A stretch of 19,502 bases of DNA, taken from contig JAYEJW010000683.1 of assembly GCA_034716535.1 (NCBI GenBank), forward strand, positions 1 to 19,502, in the 5' to 3' direction. Of this stretch, positions 1-5,921 are shown in pieces. Each line of letters begins with the position of its first letter. The first letter of the stretch is position 1. The notes below the pieces were generated by a model, which was not told the DNA's origin, did no database searches, and saw only the letters and a program-made list of their open reading frames with translations. A program made the translations under genes and the position numbers. Source of the DNA: JAYEJW01 sp034716535. Its GTDB lineage: Bacteria > Pseudomonadota > Gammaproteobacteria > Chromatiales > Chromatiaceae.

Positions 1-1
1 G

Positions 2-79
2 TATATGGATGTACCGATAGAAACCGTCAGGGAGATGATTGAAGACGCCGGAAATCGCAGGTTTGCTTTTCTCTTCTGA
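2..79 (+). CDS. Possible C-terminal tail of an upstream gene (5' end outside window)
   Basis: Reading from position 2, an open frame of 25 codons ends at TGA 77-79. The peptide begins YMDVPIETVREMIEDAG and reads like a real protein tail (acidic, helical). It ends 55 bases before the preferred uppP start, which would suit a gene upstream of uppP on the same strand. I do not recognise a family from so short a stretch, and it could be chance. Confidence 0.25.
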   Translation, partial: YMDVPIETVREMIEDAGNRRFAFLF

Positions 80-104
80 ACAAACGGGTGGATCGGGTTG
101 TTCA
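77..104. other. Stem-loop starting on the stop codon of the upstream partial frame
   Basis: TGAACAA (77-83) and TTGTTCA (98-104) form a perfect 7-bp inverted repeat around a 14-base loop, in the gap between the partial frame and uppP. No T-run follows, so it is not a convincing intrinsic terminator. It may be an operator or chance. Confidence 0.2.
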
Positions 105-134
105 GATACCTGCTTAACAACGGAGCGTGCCGCC

Positions 135-947
135 TTGGAACCCCTTCAGATCCTGTTGCTGTCGTTCGTCCAGGGACTGACGGAGTTCCTCCCCATCTCG
201 AGTTCCGCTCACCTGATCCTCACGCCCCTTTTGTTCGGCTATGAGCTTCAGAGCCTGGCGTTCGACGTAGCCGTACACCTCGGGACCCTGGGCGCCGTCA
301 CGGTCTACTTCCGCCGCGAAATCGCAGCCATGGCACTCGCGCTGCTCGAGTCCCTGAAGAGCCGCCGCGTGGAGTCGCCGGATGCCCGCCTTGGATGGAT
401 GATCCTGCTGGCGACCCTTCCCCTCCTGGTTCTCGGGCTTCCCCTCAAGGGGTTACTCGAGATTCTGCGGGAAGACGACCGGTTGATCGCGCTGGTGATC
501 GCCAGTACCACGGTGGGCTTCGGCCTCCTTCTCTGGGTCGCGGACTGGTGGGGCAAGCGCGTGCGAGACGAGTACTCGCTCGCCTGGACAGGCGCGCTGC
601 TCATCGGCATCTTTCAGGCCATCGCCATCATTCCCGGCACCTCGCGTTCGGGAATCACCATCACCGCCGGGCTCTTCCTCGGCCTCACCCGGCAGGCGGC
701 CTCGCGCTTTTCCTTTCTGCTCTCCATCCCGACCATTCTGATGGCCGGCGGGCTGGAGACGCTGGAGCTGATCCAGTCCTCGGAGCCGGTGGACTGGACC
801 TCCCTTTGGCTGGGTGCCCTGCTGTCCTTCACCGTTGCCTATCTGACGATCCACGTTTTTCTAAAGTTTATTGAGAAGATCAGCATGCTTCCATTTGTTC
901 TCTATCGGTTTCTCCTCGGGATAGTCATTCTGCTTCTCGTGGCTTAG
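135..947 (+). CDS. uppP: Undecaprenyl-diphosphatase (UppP/BacA)
   Basis: This integral membrane enzyme dephosphorylates undecaprenyl diphosphate so the lipid carrier can be reused in peptidoglycan and other envelope glycan synthesis; it gives bacitracin tolerance in many bacteria. The product is 270 residues, the family's usual size, with about eight hydrophobic segments. Family signatures are clear: QGLTEFLPISSSAHL at residues 13-27, with Glu17 and His26 of the active site, and PGTSRSG near 168-174 containing the catalytic Arg171. An ATG at 39 would add 32 non-conserved, non-hydrophobic residues and would overlap the possible upstream frame. I therefore prefer TTG at 135, preceded by GGAG at 122-125 about nine bases away. 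The gene ends in TAG and is convergent with metY. Confidence 0.93.
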   Translation: MEPLQILLLSFVQGLTEFLPISSSAHLILTPLLFGYELQSLAFDVAVHLGTLGAVTVYFRREIAAMALALLESLKSRRVESPDARLGWMILLATLPLLVLGLPLKGLLEILREDDRLIALVIASTTVGFGLLLWVADWWGKRVRDEYSLAWTGALLIGIFQAIAIIPGTSRSGITITAGLFLGLTRQAASRFSFLLSIPTILMAGGLETLELIQSSEPVDWTSLWLGALLSFTVAYLTIHVFLKFIEKISMLPFVLYRFLLGIVILLLVA

Positions 948-1006
948 CCGGAACCTGCAAGGGCATCCTGGCTCGGTGCGGCGTGCGGCTCCCGGATCTG
1001 TCGGCG

Positions 1007-1030
1007 GGGTGCGGCACTGCCGCACCCTAC
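1007..1030 (-). repeat. GTAG-headed REP palindrome between uppP and metY
   Basis: GGGTGCGGC (1007-1015), loop ACT, and GCCGCACCC (1019-1027) form a perfect 9-bp hairpin. It is followed by TAC (1028-1030), so on the minus strand the unit reads GTAG followed by the hairpin. A GTAG tetranucleotide 5' of a short palindrome is the hallmark of REP sequences mobilised by RAYT transposases. It matches the pair at 2505-2592 in design. Lying between convergent genes, it could also stop transcription from both sides, although no T-run is present. Confidence 0.6.
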
Positions 1031-1036
1031 AATCGT

Positions 1037-2311
1037 CTACCGCGCCGCCGCCAGCGCCTGATCGATGTCGGCGATGATGTCGTCCACGTGCTCGATGCCG
1101 ATGGACAGGCGCACCATATCCTCGGAGACTCCGGCGGCCGCCAGCTCGTCCGGAGAGAGCTGACGGTGCGTTGTCGAGGCGGGATGGCAGGCGAGCGTCT
1201 TTGCGTCTCCGATGTTCACCAGACGCACGGCCAGCTGGAGCGCGTCGATGAACTTGGCCCCCGCCTCGTATCCGCCCTTGATGCCGAAGGACAGAATGCC
1301 TGCCGCCTTGCCCCCCATGTACTTGTCCAGAAGGGCCTTGTCGGGGTGGTCATCCAGACCTGCGTAGCGCACCCACTCCACCTGGGACTGGTCCTTGACG
1401 TAATTGGCGACCGCGACCGCGTTCTCGCAATGGCGGTCCATGCGCACGGGAAGGGTCTCGATGCCCTGCAGCACAAGGAAGCTGTTGAACGGCGAGATAG
1501 CGGCGCCCATGTTGCGCAGGGGTACCACCCGGGCGCGACCGATGTAGGCCGCCTCCCCCAGCGCCTCCGTATAGATCACGCCGTGATAGGAGACATCCGG
1601 CTCGTTCAGACGGCTGAAGCGCTCCGCGTTCTCCGCCCAGGGGAACTTGCCCGAGTCCACCAGTACGCCACCGATGCTGTTTCCATGGCCGCCCATGTAC
1701 TTGGTCAGGGCGTGGACCACGATGTCGCAGCCGTGCTCGAAGGGTCGGCACAGATAGGGCGTCGGGACCGTGTTGTCCACGATCACAGGCACCCCATGGC
1801 TGTGCGCCATATCGGAGATGGCCTGCAGATCCGCAACGTTCCCCGCCGGATTGCCGATGGACTCGCAGAACACCGCCTTGGTCCGCGCATCGATCTTCGC
1901 GGCCATGCCTTCGATGTCGTTCGGAGCGGCAAAGCGCACCTCGATACCCAACTGAGGCAGGGTGTGGGCGAAGAGATTGTAGGTGCCACCGTAGAGCGTG
2001 GACGTGGAGACGATGTTGTCGCCGGATTCGCAGATCGTGAAAATCGAGTAGGTCGTCGCCGCCATCCCGGAGGCCAGGGCCAGGGCGCCCACCCCACCTT
2101 CCATCGCCGCCACCCGCTGTTCGAGCACGTTGCTGGTGGGGTTCATGATCCGGGTCTAGATGTTGCCCTGGACCTTGAGGTCGAACAGGTCCGCCCCGTG
2201 CTGGGTGTTATCGAAGGCGTAAGAGGTGGTCTGGTAGATGGGGGTGGCGACCGCCTTGGTTGCCGGATCCGGCTCGAAGCCGGCATGGATGGCCATGGTT
2301 TCGATTTTCAT
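1037..2311 (-). pseudogene. metY: O-acetylhomoserine sulfhydrylase MetY, interrupted by an in-frame amber codon
   Basis: The reading frame encodes 424 codons of a PLP enzyme of the Cys/Met-metabolism family that makes homocysteine from O-acetylhomoserine and sulfide. The start ATG at 2311-2309 has AAGGA six to seven bases upstream, and codons 1-51 (MKIETMAIHAGFEPD..., then ATPIYQTTSYAF, then KVQGNI) are family-perfect. Codon 52 (2158-2156) is TAG where the family has Tyr in the GNIYTRIMNPT motif, whose Tyr and Arg hold the PLP phosphate of the neighbouring subunit. The frame then continues intact (TRIMNPTSNVLEQR), with the PLP lysine in LTKYMGGHG at codon 204, to its own TAG at 1039-1037. No other damage is seen, so this is a very recent nonsense mutation or a sequence error. 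Restart at ATG codon 56 would give 369 residues lacking the phosphate-binding Tyr-Arg. Confidence 0.85.
2156..2158 (-). other. In-frame amber codon (codon 52) in metY
   Basis: The minus strand reads ATC TAG ACC CGG ATC ATG at this site. One base change (TAC or TAT to TAG) explains it. The (2311-2158)/3 spacing is exactly 51 codons, so it is in frame with both flanking conserved segments. Confidence 0.85.
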
Positions 2312-2390
2312 GGTGGTTCCTTCGGTGGTGGTAGTTGTTTTTTGCAGTTGCAGCGGTACGCGCTGACGGCGGCCGCAGAGACCGGATCTT

Positions 2391-2459
2391 ACTGGGGTAC
2401 CCTTCCCCTGTCGATGCGGGGAAGCAGCTTACATTTGGACCCAGTCATGCTCGTGGGCC
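2391..2459 (-). promoter_or_regulatory. Structured leader upstream of metY with two exclusive pairings
   Basis: In minus-strand RNA sense, ACTGGG (2445-2440) can pair with CCCAGT (2396-2391), enclosing a perfect 7-bp hairpin, CTTCCCC (2424-2418) with GGGGAAG (2408-2402). The same TGGGTC bases (2443-2438) can instead pair with GGCCCA (2459-2454), with one G-U pair. Mutually exclusive stems 80-150 nt ahead of a methionine gene suggest a riboswitch or attenuator. The sequence matches no SAM or SAH riboswitch consensus that I can recognise. Confidence 0.3.
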
Positions 2460-2504
2460 GCGATGTTTTCCCTTCACAGCATTCCGGTGAACGCACGGGG
2501 AGGC

Positions 2505-2592
2505 GTAGGGTGGGCATTGCCCACCGAGAAACCACGCAACAGCCCGTATACGATCCACAAAGCGGGATCGTTGGTGGGCGCTGCCCACCTAC
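2505..2592. repeat. REPIN: inverted pair of GTAG-type REP elements
   Basis: The left unit is GTAG at 2505-2508 followed by hairpin GGTGGGC (2509-2515), ATT, GCCCACC (2519-2525). The right unit is in opposite orientation: GGTGGGC (2573-2579), GCT, GCCCACC (2583-2589), TAC, giving a GTAG head on the minus strand. Between them, CGATCC (2551-2556) and GGATCG (2565-2570) form an inner stem, and AGCCCG (2541-2546) can pair with CGGGCT (2593-2598). This head-and-hairpin inverted-pair arrangement is that of REPINs, which are copied by RAYT (TnpA-REP) transposases acting from elsewhere in the genome. Confidence 0.6.
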
Positions 2593-2634
2593 CGGGCTGG
2601 GGATTTTCTGGGACTCTGAGGCGCCAGGGGCCGG

Positions 2635-3246
2635 TTATCTATCCCGCAAGGGGGAAGAGCCAGCCCCTTGCCACGAAGAAGAAAGAGCGTTTTCGTGATC
2701 CGGGTCAGCGACATTGTGCCCCCGCGTTTCCTCGTAACACGCCTTTATCGAATTGGAGAACTCTTCCAGGCGCAAACCGAAGCTCGGAATGGACTGCTCG
2801 GTGCGGACTTTTTTGATATAGCCTTCATAGAGGCAAAAAAACCGTGTCGCGTAGTCCCCGAAATAGGATTCTGCCAGGTCGCTTGAGCACAAGCTCACTT
2901 GCAGACACACGGACAAGGAATCGTAAAAGTCGACGACGTCGAACAGTGCTGCACGCATGTCAGCCTCTCGTCCTTTTTCCGCCGAGGCGGTCACGTCCGC
3001 GAGAACGAGATCCTGCAATGTGCGGCGGGACGCTCCCGCAGCCAGCAATTTGTTCAGGTCGCGATCAAGCCAAGGGCGAAGCAGCGCAAATCGCTGGCGT
3101 ATCAGATGTGGATCGTGGAATCTGTTGACATACTCCAGAGTGTTCAACTTGTTCTGCCGTTGCCTGCCTTCATATTGATCAAGAAAGAAAGTCGGAATCC
3201 CCAGGATTACCACGATGTAGGACAGGTTCCTGAGGATATCACTCAC
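2635..3246 (-). CDS. Hypothetical protein with one N-terminal membrane segment (DUF4760-like)
   Basis: The product is 203 residues of unproven function. A single hydrophobic segment (about residues 8-22, LSYIVVILGIPTFFL) is followed by a charged linker and a helical soluble domain rich in Leu, Arg and Glu, with KLNTLEYVNRFHDPHLIRQR near residue 33. This architecture, a short membrane anchor plus a helical domain beginning with a 'phosphate-free' LE.. F..P..R pattern, resembles the DUF4760 group, but that assignment is from memory and tentative. The start is GTG at 3246-3244. An ATG five bases upstream is followed at once by TGA in its own frame. AGGA lies about nine bases upstream of the GTG. 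It begins 27 bases after the stop of the 3274-3681 gene and is probably co-transcribed with it. Confidence 0.6.
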   Translation of the reverse strand: MSDILRNLSYIVVILGIPTFFLDQYEGRQRQNKLNTLEYVNRFHDPHLIRQRFALLRPWLDRDLNKLLAAGASRRTLQDLVLADVTASAEKGREADMRAALFDVVDFYDSLSVCLQVSLCSSDLAESYFGDYATRFFCLYEGYIKKVRTEQSIPSFGLRLEEFSNSIKACYEETRGHNVADPDHENALSSSWQGAGSSPLRDR

Positions 3247-3273
3247 GTCATTATGTCCTGTGTTGTTATTTTA

Positions 3274-3681
3274 CTACCGGCAGAGGGTTTTTGGTATCTT
3301 TATGTATCGCTCTTGAGACCTAAGAATAGTGTCGCTATGGCGTTTCAAGCATCGGAACTGGCGCTTTGGAAAAACAATAACATTGTCGATTTCGGTGCCC
3401 GGCGGAAACTTCCCGATCTGTGGTAGCGTATTTTGCGATTCGCGCAATATATCGTCATCCGTGAAACCAGTCTGGGGGCATCTGCTGGCAATGATAACGA
3501 GCACATCACCTGCAGTTTGCATATACTCTTCAAGGTTTGCAAGAATGCACGCCATATTCTGTCGATCGACGAGATAGTAGTCCTGCTTTGCCTGCACCGT
3601 AAATGCAGCAAGCCCCGCGCAGCCCGCGAGAACAAATGGCCCAAGCCAGCCGCAATACCTTAACTTGGCTTTGGTGCGCAT
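3274..3681 (-). CDS. Small exported four-cysteine protein (hypothetical)
   Basis: The product has 135 residues. The first 31 form an export signal: a basic N-terminus (MRTKAK), a hydrophobic core (GWLGPFVLAGCAGLAAF) and an AFTVQA cleavage-like end. A lipobox-like LAGC at residues 18-21 makes a lipoprotein possible, but the hydrophobic stretch continues beyond the cysteine, which favours ordinary signal peptidase cleavage. The exported part has exactly four cysteines (45, 68, 111, 134), suggesting two disulfides in the periplasm. I do not recognise a named family, and no catalytic motif is visible. It ends in TAG, sits between the ClpP-like gene (36 bases upstream) and the membrane-anchored gene (27 bases downstream), and is probably in one operon with them. 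Confidence 0.6.
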   Translation of the reverse strand: MRTKAKLRYCGWLGPFVLAGCAGLAAFTVQAKQDYYLVDRQNMACILANLEEYMQTAGDVLVIIASRCPQTGFTDDDILRESQNTLPQIGKFPPGTEIDNVIVFPKRQFRCLKRHSDTILRSQERYIKIPKTLCR

Positions 3682-3717
3682 CCCTTATCTACTCCACGTA
3701 ACAATGCAATGCTACCC

Positions 3718-4791
3718 TCAGCGCTGCGCGCGGATATTCGATAGCCTCGTCTTACCCTCATAGAACCACCACGCCTGGCCTAAGTCCCCTAGGGTATCGG
3801 ACGTTTGCGGTTGGACCTGTTCCCATGTCGCTATTCGAACCGGATAGTAGGTGTCGCTCGGCTGGTAAATCACATCGCAGCCAACGTCAAAGACGACGCG
3901 GCTAACCTGGGTGCCGGGCATCTTTAGCCGGGCCAGATACTTCGTCCGGCAGCCTTCCCACTTCCCGCAGCGGATCTCGCGAATATTACCCGAAAGCTCG
4001 CTGGCGATGATCCCGGAGCTGTAGCTGTCCCTCTTCCAGGAAATCGCGTTGTCACAGGCAATCTTGAAGTGCTCCAGCGAGAGCCTTGGCGGGCCTGAAA
4101 ACCCGGTCAGTGCGATATCCCACCGTCCGGCCTTGTCGACCGTATCGATGTTGAATATTTCTTTGGGGCTGCGCAGCAGAAGCTCTGCGATCAGGCTGTG
4201 CTTCAAGAAGTGTTTCCCCGTCAACAAAGACCCCTTATTATCGAGCAGTTTGAGCATACGGCCCAGTTGTTTGATAGCGGCATTGTAGCCGACGCCCTGG
4301 AATTTAACATATGGCGCGTGAAAACCAAGATTACCACCGACATGCAGTTCCCTGTTGATATAGGTCTCGACGAAATTCCGGGTAACACCATTGCCGCTCA
4401 TGAAGATAAGGGCGCAGGCCGAATAACACTCCGCCCCATCATCGATAACCGTTCCAATATAATGTTCGACGATGAACTCTACGACGTCCAAGCCTGCCTG
4501 TAGGTTTCCACCCGGGCTGTTTAGGTGCAAACTTATCGCCCGGTACCAGGGGGGGATCTCCTCGTTCCGCAAAGCCGGCTGGACGGCCGCTGCGAGACGG
4601 TCTTTGTCGCCATCAGCAATCGGGCCGGAAAGGGAAATGTGAAAAGTGTCGTCTTCTTCTCCTAGGAATCGTATGTCGGCTGCAAAAACGGAACACCCCT
4701 CTGAGACGATGTCGAAAAAAACAAGTAAAAGGCCTGCGATCCCTCTTGTCAATCCAATAGGAAGGTGCGGCATTTTTCGAATATCGATCAT
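3718..4791 (-). CDS. Periplasmic ClpP/crotonase-fold serine protease homologue
   Basis: The product is a 357-residue exported protein. A signal peptide with a hydrophobic core (IAGLLLVFF) ends near VFAA-D at residue 38. The mature N-terminal half has the hallmarks of ClpP-like periplasmic proteins (COG3904 type): LHLNSPGG at 88-95, the oxyanion-strand motif; C-Y-S-A-C at 122-126 with Ser124 as likely nucleophile, followed by ALIFMSG; and GFHAP with His158 as likely general base. The C-terminal half (about 230-357) is unassigned, with several cysteines and WEGC, GCDV and AWWFYEG patches. The substrate is unknown. I chose ATG 4791, which has GGAG eight bases upstream; ATG 4806 would add five residues (MRSCI) with no better ribosome-binding site. 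The gene heads a run of three closely spaced minus-strand genes. Confidence 0.7.
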   Translation of the reverse strand: MIDIRKMPHLPIGLTRGIAGLLLVFFDIVSEGCSVFAADIRFLGEEDDTFHISLSGPIADGDKDRLAAAVQPALRNEEIPPWYRAISLHLNSPGGNLQAGLDVVEFIVEHYIGTVIDDGAECYSACALIFMSGNGVTRNFVETYINRELHVGGNLGFHAPYVKFQGVGYNAAIKQLGRMLKLLDNKGSLLTGKHFLKHSLIAELLLRSPKEIFNIDTVDKAGRWDIALTGFSGPPRLSLEHFKIACDNAISWKRDSYSSGIIASELSGNIREIRCGKWEGCRTKYLARLKMPGTQVSRVVFDVGCDVIYQPSDTYYPVRIATWEQVQPQTSDTLGDLGQAWWFYEGKTRLSNIRAQR

Positions 4792-4877
4792 GATGCAACT
4801 CCGCATCCGAGCTTTTCCGCAATGACCTCTTTACCAATAGACGAACAGAAGGATGGATTACGTTTGAGTCTATGCAA

Positions 4878-4903
4878 AAGGCGGGTTCCGGAGAACCCGC
4901 CTT
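4878..4903 (-). terminator. Intrinsic terminator after the exported protein gene
   Basis: AAGGCGGGTT (4878-4887), loop CCGGAG, and AACCCGCCTT (4894-4903) form a perfect 10-bp stem. On the minus strand it is followed by T residues (TTTT counting the stem base pair, 4879-4876). It lies 32 bases beyond the stop of the 4935-5513 gene and separates that gene from the ClpP-like gene, so the latter should have its own promoter in 4792-4877. Confidence 0.8.
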
Positions 4904-4934
4904 GTCGCAATATTTCAAGAAACATGCAAACAGA

Positions 4935-5513
4935 TTACTGGGCGAAGATTACTCCTGTCGCATATCTATTCCCGCCCAACGCGGTCTCAGTCCAGGTTCT
5001 GAAAAGACCGGGCTCCCAGATCGCCTTTTCGGGGGACTCCACCGACTGGACGTAGATGACCTGTTTGATTTCGACGGTGGGCACAATGCGCGGCCCGCCT
5101 TGCAGGTGATTTGCGGAAATCCGGATATGGAATTTCTCACCTCCTACGGCGGTCCCAAAAGGATCTTGCGTGGTCTGGTCAACTGCCATACCAAGCGTAA
5201 TCCAGCCGTAGCCGTTCGGGGCTATCTCCTCGACAGGCTTTCCGCCGTTCCACAGGGGGCCTTCGGAAATCAGCTCTCCATGTTTGTCGAAGACCTCGAT
5301 ATGCAGCCCCATGAACGCACCCGGACTCGCGTTGTTTACGACAATAAGCGTGTCCGTAAACACCAGCTTGGCCCCAGTAGCGTCAACTCGTTGCTGCAGA
5401 TAGCCATCGTAACTGATGATGTACTGAAAATTCGGAAGCAGTGCTCCACTTGTCACTCCAGCAACCACCATCATACTTACGAATGCTATAGTGAGAGAGA
5501 ATCTCTTTCTCAT
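4935..5513 (-). CDS. Exported beta-rich hypothetical protein
   Basis: The product has 192 residues and I do not recognise it. Residues 1-24 are a signal peptide (MRKRFSLTIAFVSMMVVAGVTSGA). The mature part has alternating hydrophobic strands (TDTLIVVNNAS, GLHIEVFDKHGELI, YGWITLGMAV, KFHIRISA, TVEIKQVIYVQSV) with many Gly and Pro turns, consistent with an Ig-like or jelly-roll beta-sandwich in the periplasm or outside the cell. No catalytic or metal-binding motif and no cysteines are seen in the mature part. It has a very strong AAGGAGGAGGAG ribosome-binding site just upstream of ATG 5513. It forms its own transcription unit, with a consensus -10 at 5775-5780, a long structured leader, and an intrinsic terminator 32 bases past the stop codon. 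Confidence 0.65.
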   Translation of the reverse strand: MRKRFSLTIAFVSMMVVAGVTSGALLPNFQYIISYDGYLQQRVDATGAKLVFTDTLIVVNNASPGAFMGLHIEVFDKHGELISEGPLWNGGKPVEEIAPNGYGWITLGMAVDQTTQDPFGTAVGGEKFHIRISANHLQGGPRIVPTVEIKQVIYVQSVESPEKAIWEPGLFRTWTETALGGNRYATGVIFAQ

Positions 5514-5768
5514 TTCTCCTCCTCCTTGCTACGATTACATACGCTGGTTTGGGCGGAAACCCAACCAGTTTTTCCACCCGCTGAAGAACCACTCCCTGGT
5601 TGCGCTCGCTATCTCCCGGTCGGTTTCGCCTCCATGCGACCTAGTGGAAACGCCGTTCTTGGCGTTCATTGGCCGCGGCGCGATCTGATGTCCCGCAGCC
5701 TTTCGCCCCACCTTTATGGGATTACGACACCCTTAGAGGTGGAAGCAGAACCTGTATGTATTTTTCTT
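5514..5768 (-). promoter_or_regulatory. Long, hairpin-rich 5' leader of the exported protein gene
   Basis: If transcription starts about seven bases after the -10 at 5775-5780, the leader is about 255 nt. It holds at least four stems in RNA sense. CCACCT/AGGTGG (5742-5737 with 5713-5708) has an inner GGG/CCC. AACGCC/GGCGTT (5666-5661 with 5654-5649) is perfect. GGTCG/CGACC lies near 5610-5633. A strong CTGGTT-GGG/CCC-A-AACCAG hairpin spans 5543-5568, about 30 bases ahead of the ATG. No riboswitch consensus (c-di-GMP, cobalamin, SAM, TPP) could be matched by eye, and no leader peptide with a plausible ribosome-binding site was found. Confidence 0.35.
5543..5573 (+). terminator. Plus-strand terminator-like hairpin with T-run
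   Basis: On the plus strand CTGGTTTGGG and CCCAACCAG (5543-5568, loop CGGAAA, one bulged T) are followed immediately by TTTTT (5569-5573). This is a classic intrinsic terminator in the plus orientation, although no plus-strand gene precedes it. On the minus strand it is the last hairpin before the ribosome-binding site of the 4935-5513 gene. Confidence 0.4.
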
Positions 5769-5774
5769 ACCCCT

Positions 5775-5780
5775 ATTATA
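5775..5780 (-). promoter_or_regulatory. Consensus -10 box (TATAAT) for the exported protein gene
   Basis: The minus strand reads a perfect TATAAT (forward ATTATA, 5775-5780). No good TTGACA-like box lies 16-18 bases upstream; the hexamer there is CAATTT. The region is AT-rich and oriented towards the gene at 5513. The start of transcription is inferred near 5768. Confidence 0.4.
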
Positions 5781-5921
5781 GGACACGCGACACCGGGAAA
5801 TTGGCCTGTCGTTCGCATCTAAACAGCGCATGCGCTCCGCCTCCGCGTCTGCCTGAAAAAAGCCCCTCGGTAAGACAAGCGTGGAAGCGACAATGTGAGT
5901 CGTGGTCGGATTCCTCAACCA
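5781..5921. other. Gap between RND gene and the exported-protein promoter
   Basis: No coding sequence is seen. It contains the 12-base perfect palindrome AGCGCATGCGCT at 5825-5836 (a possible operator). It also has GGGGC followed by six T in minus-strand sense (5864-5855) behind only a weak stem, which may be a poor intrinsic terminator for the RND gene. Confidence 0.3.

Larger units (their letters stand above)
2312..2634. other. Gene-free stretch: metY leader plus REPIN
   Basis: These 323 bases contain no convincing coding sequence. The half next to metY holds the ribosome-binding site and a structured leader, described separately at 2391-2459. The other half holds an inverted pair of REP palindromes at 2505-2592. 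The downstream end of the membrane-anchored gene (stop at 2637-2635) borders it, so minus-strand transcription of that gene runs towards metY. Confidence 0.7.

Noticed and set aside
2156..2158. Pyrrolysine or general amber recoding in metY
   Set aside because: TAG terminates at least five other frames in the window at family-appropriate C-termini, and the replaced residue is a tyrosine conserved across the family rather than a known pyrrolysine site.
983..2698. Long open frame (571 codons) on the plus strand across metY
   Set aside because: It is the antisense shadow of metY, whose minus-strand frame matches a known enzyme family almost throughout. The plus-strand product has low-complexity His/Arg/Gly/Val composition and no family signature.
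5514..5768. c-di-GMP (GEMM), cobalamin or SAM riboswitch in the leader
   Set aside because: Some short strings resemble parts of these consensuses (GGCGAAAGG-like), but the paired cores and invariant loop bases could not be aligned by eye.
4872..5822. Plus-strand open frame (316 codons) over the exported-protein gene and its leader
   Set aside because: It runs antisense to a gene with signal peptide, strong ribosome-binding site, promoter and terminator. Its own sequence shows no domain or export signal.
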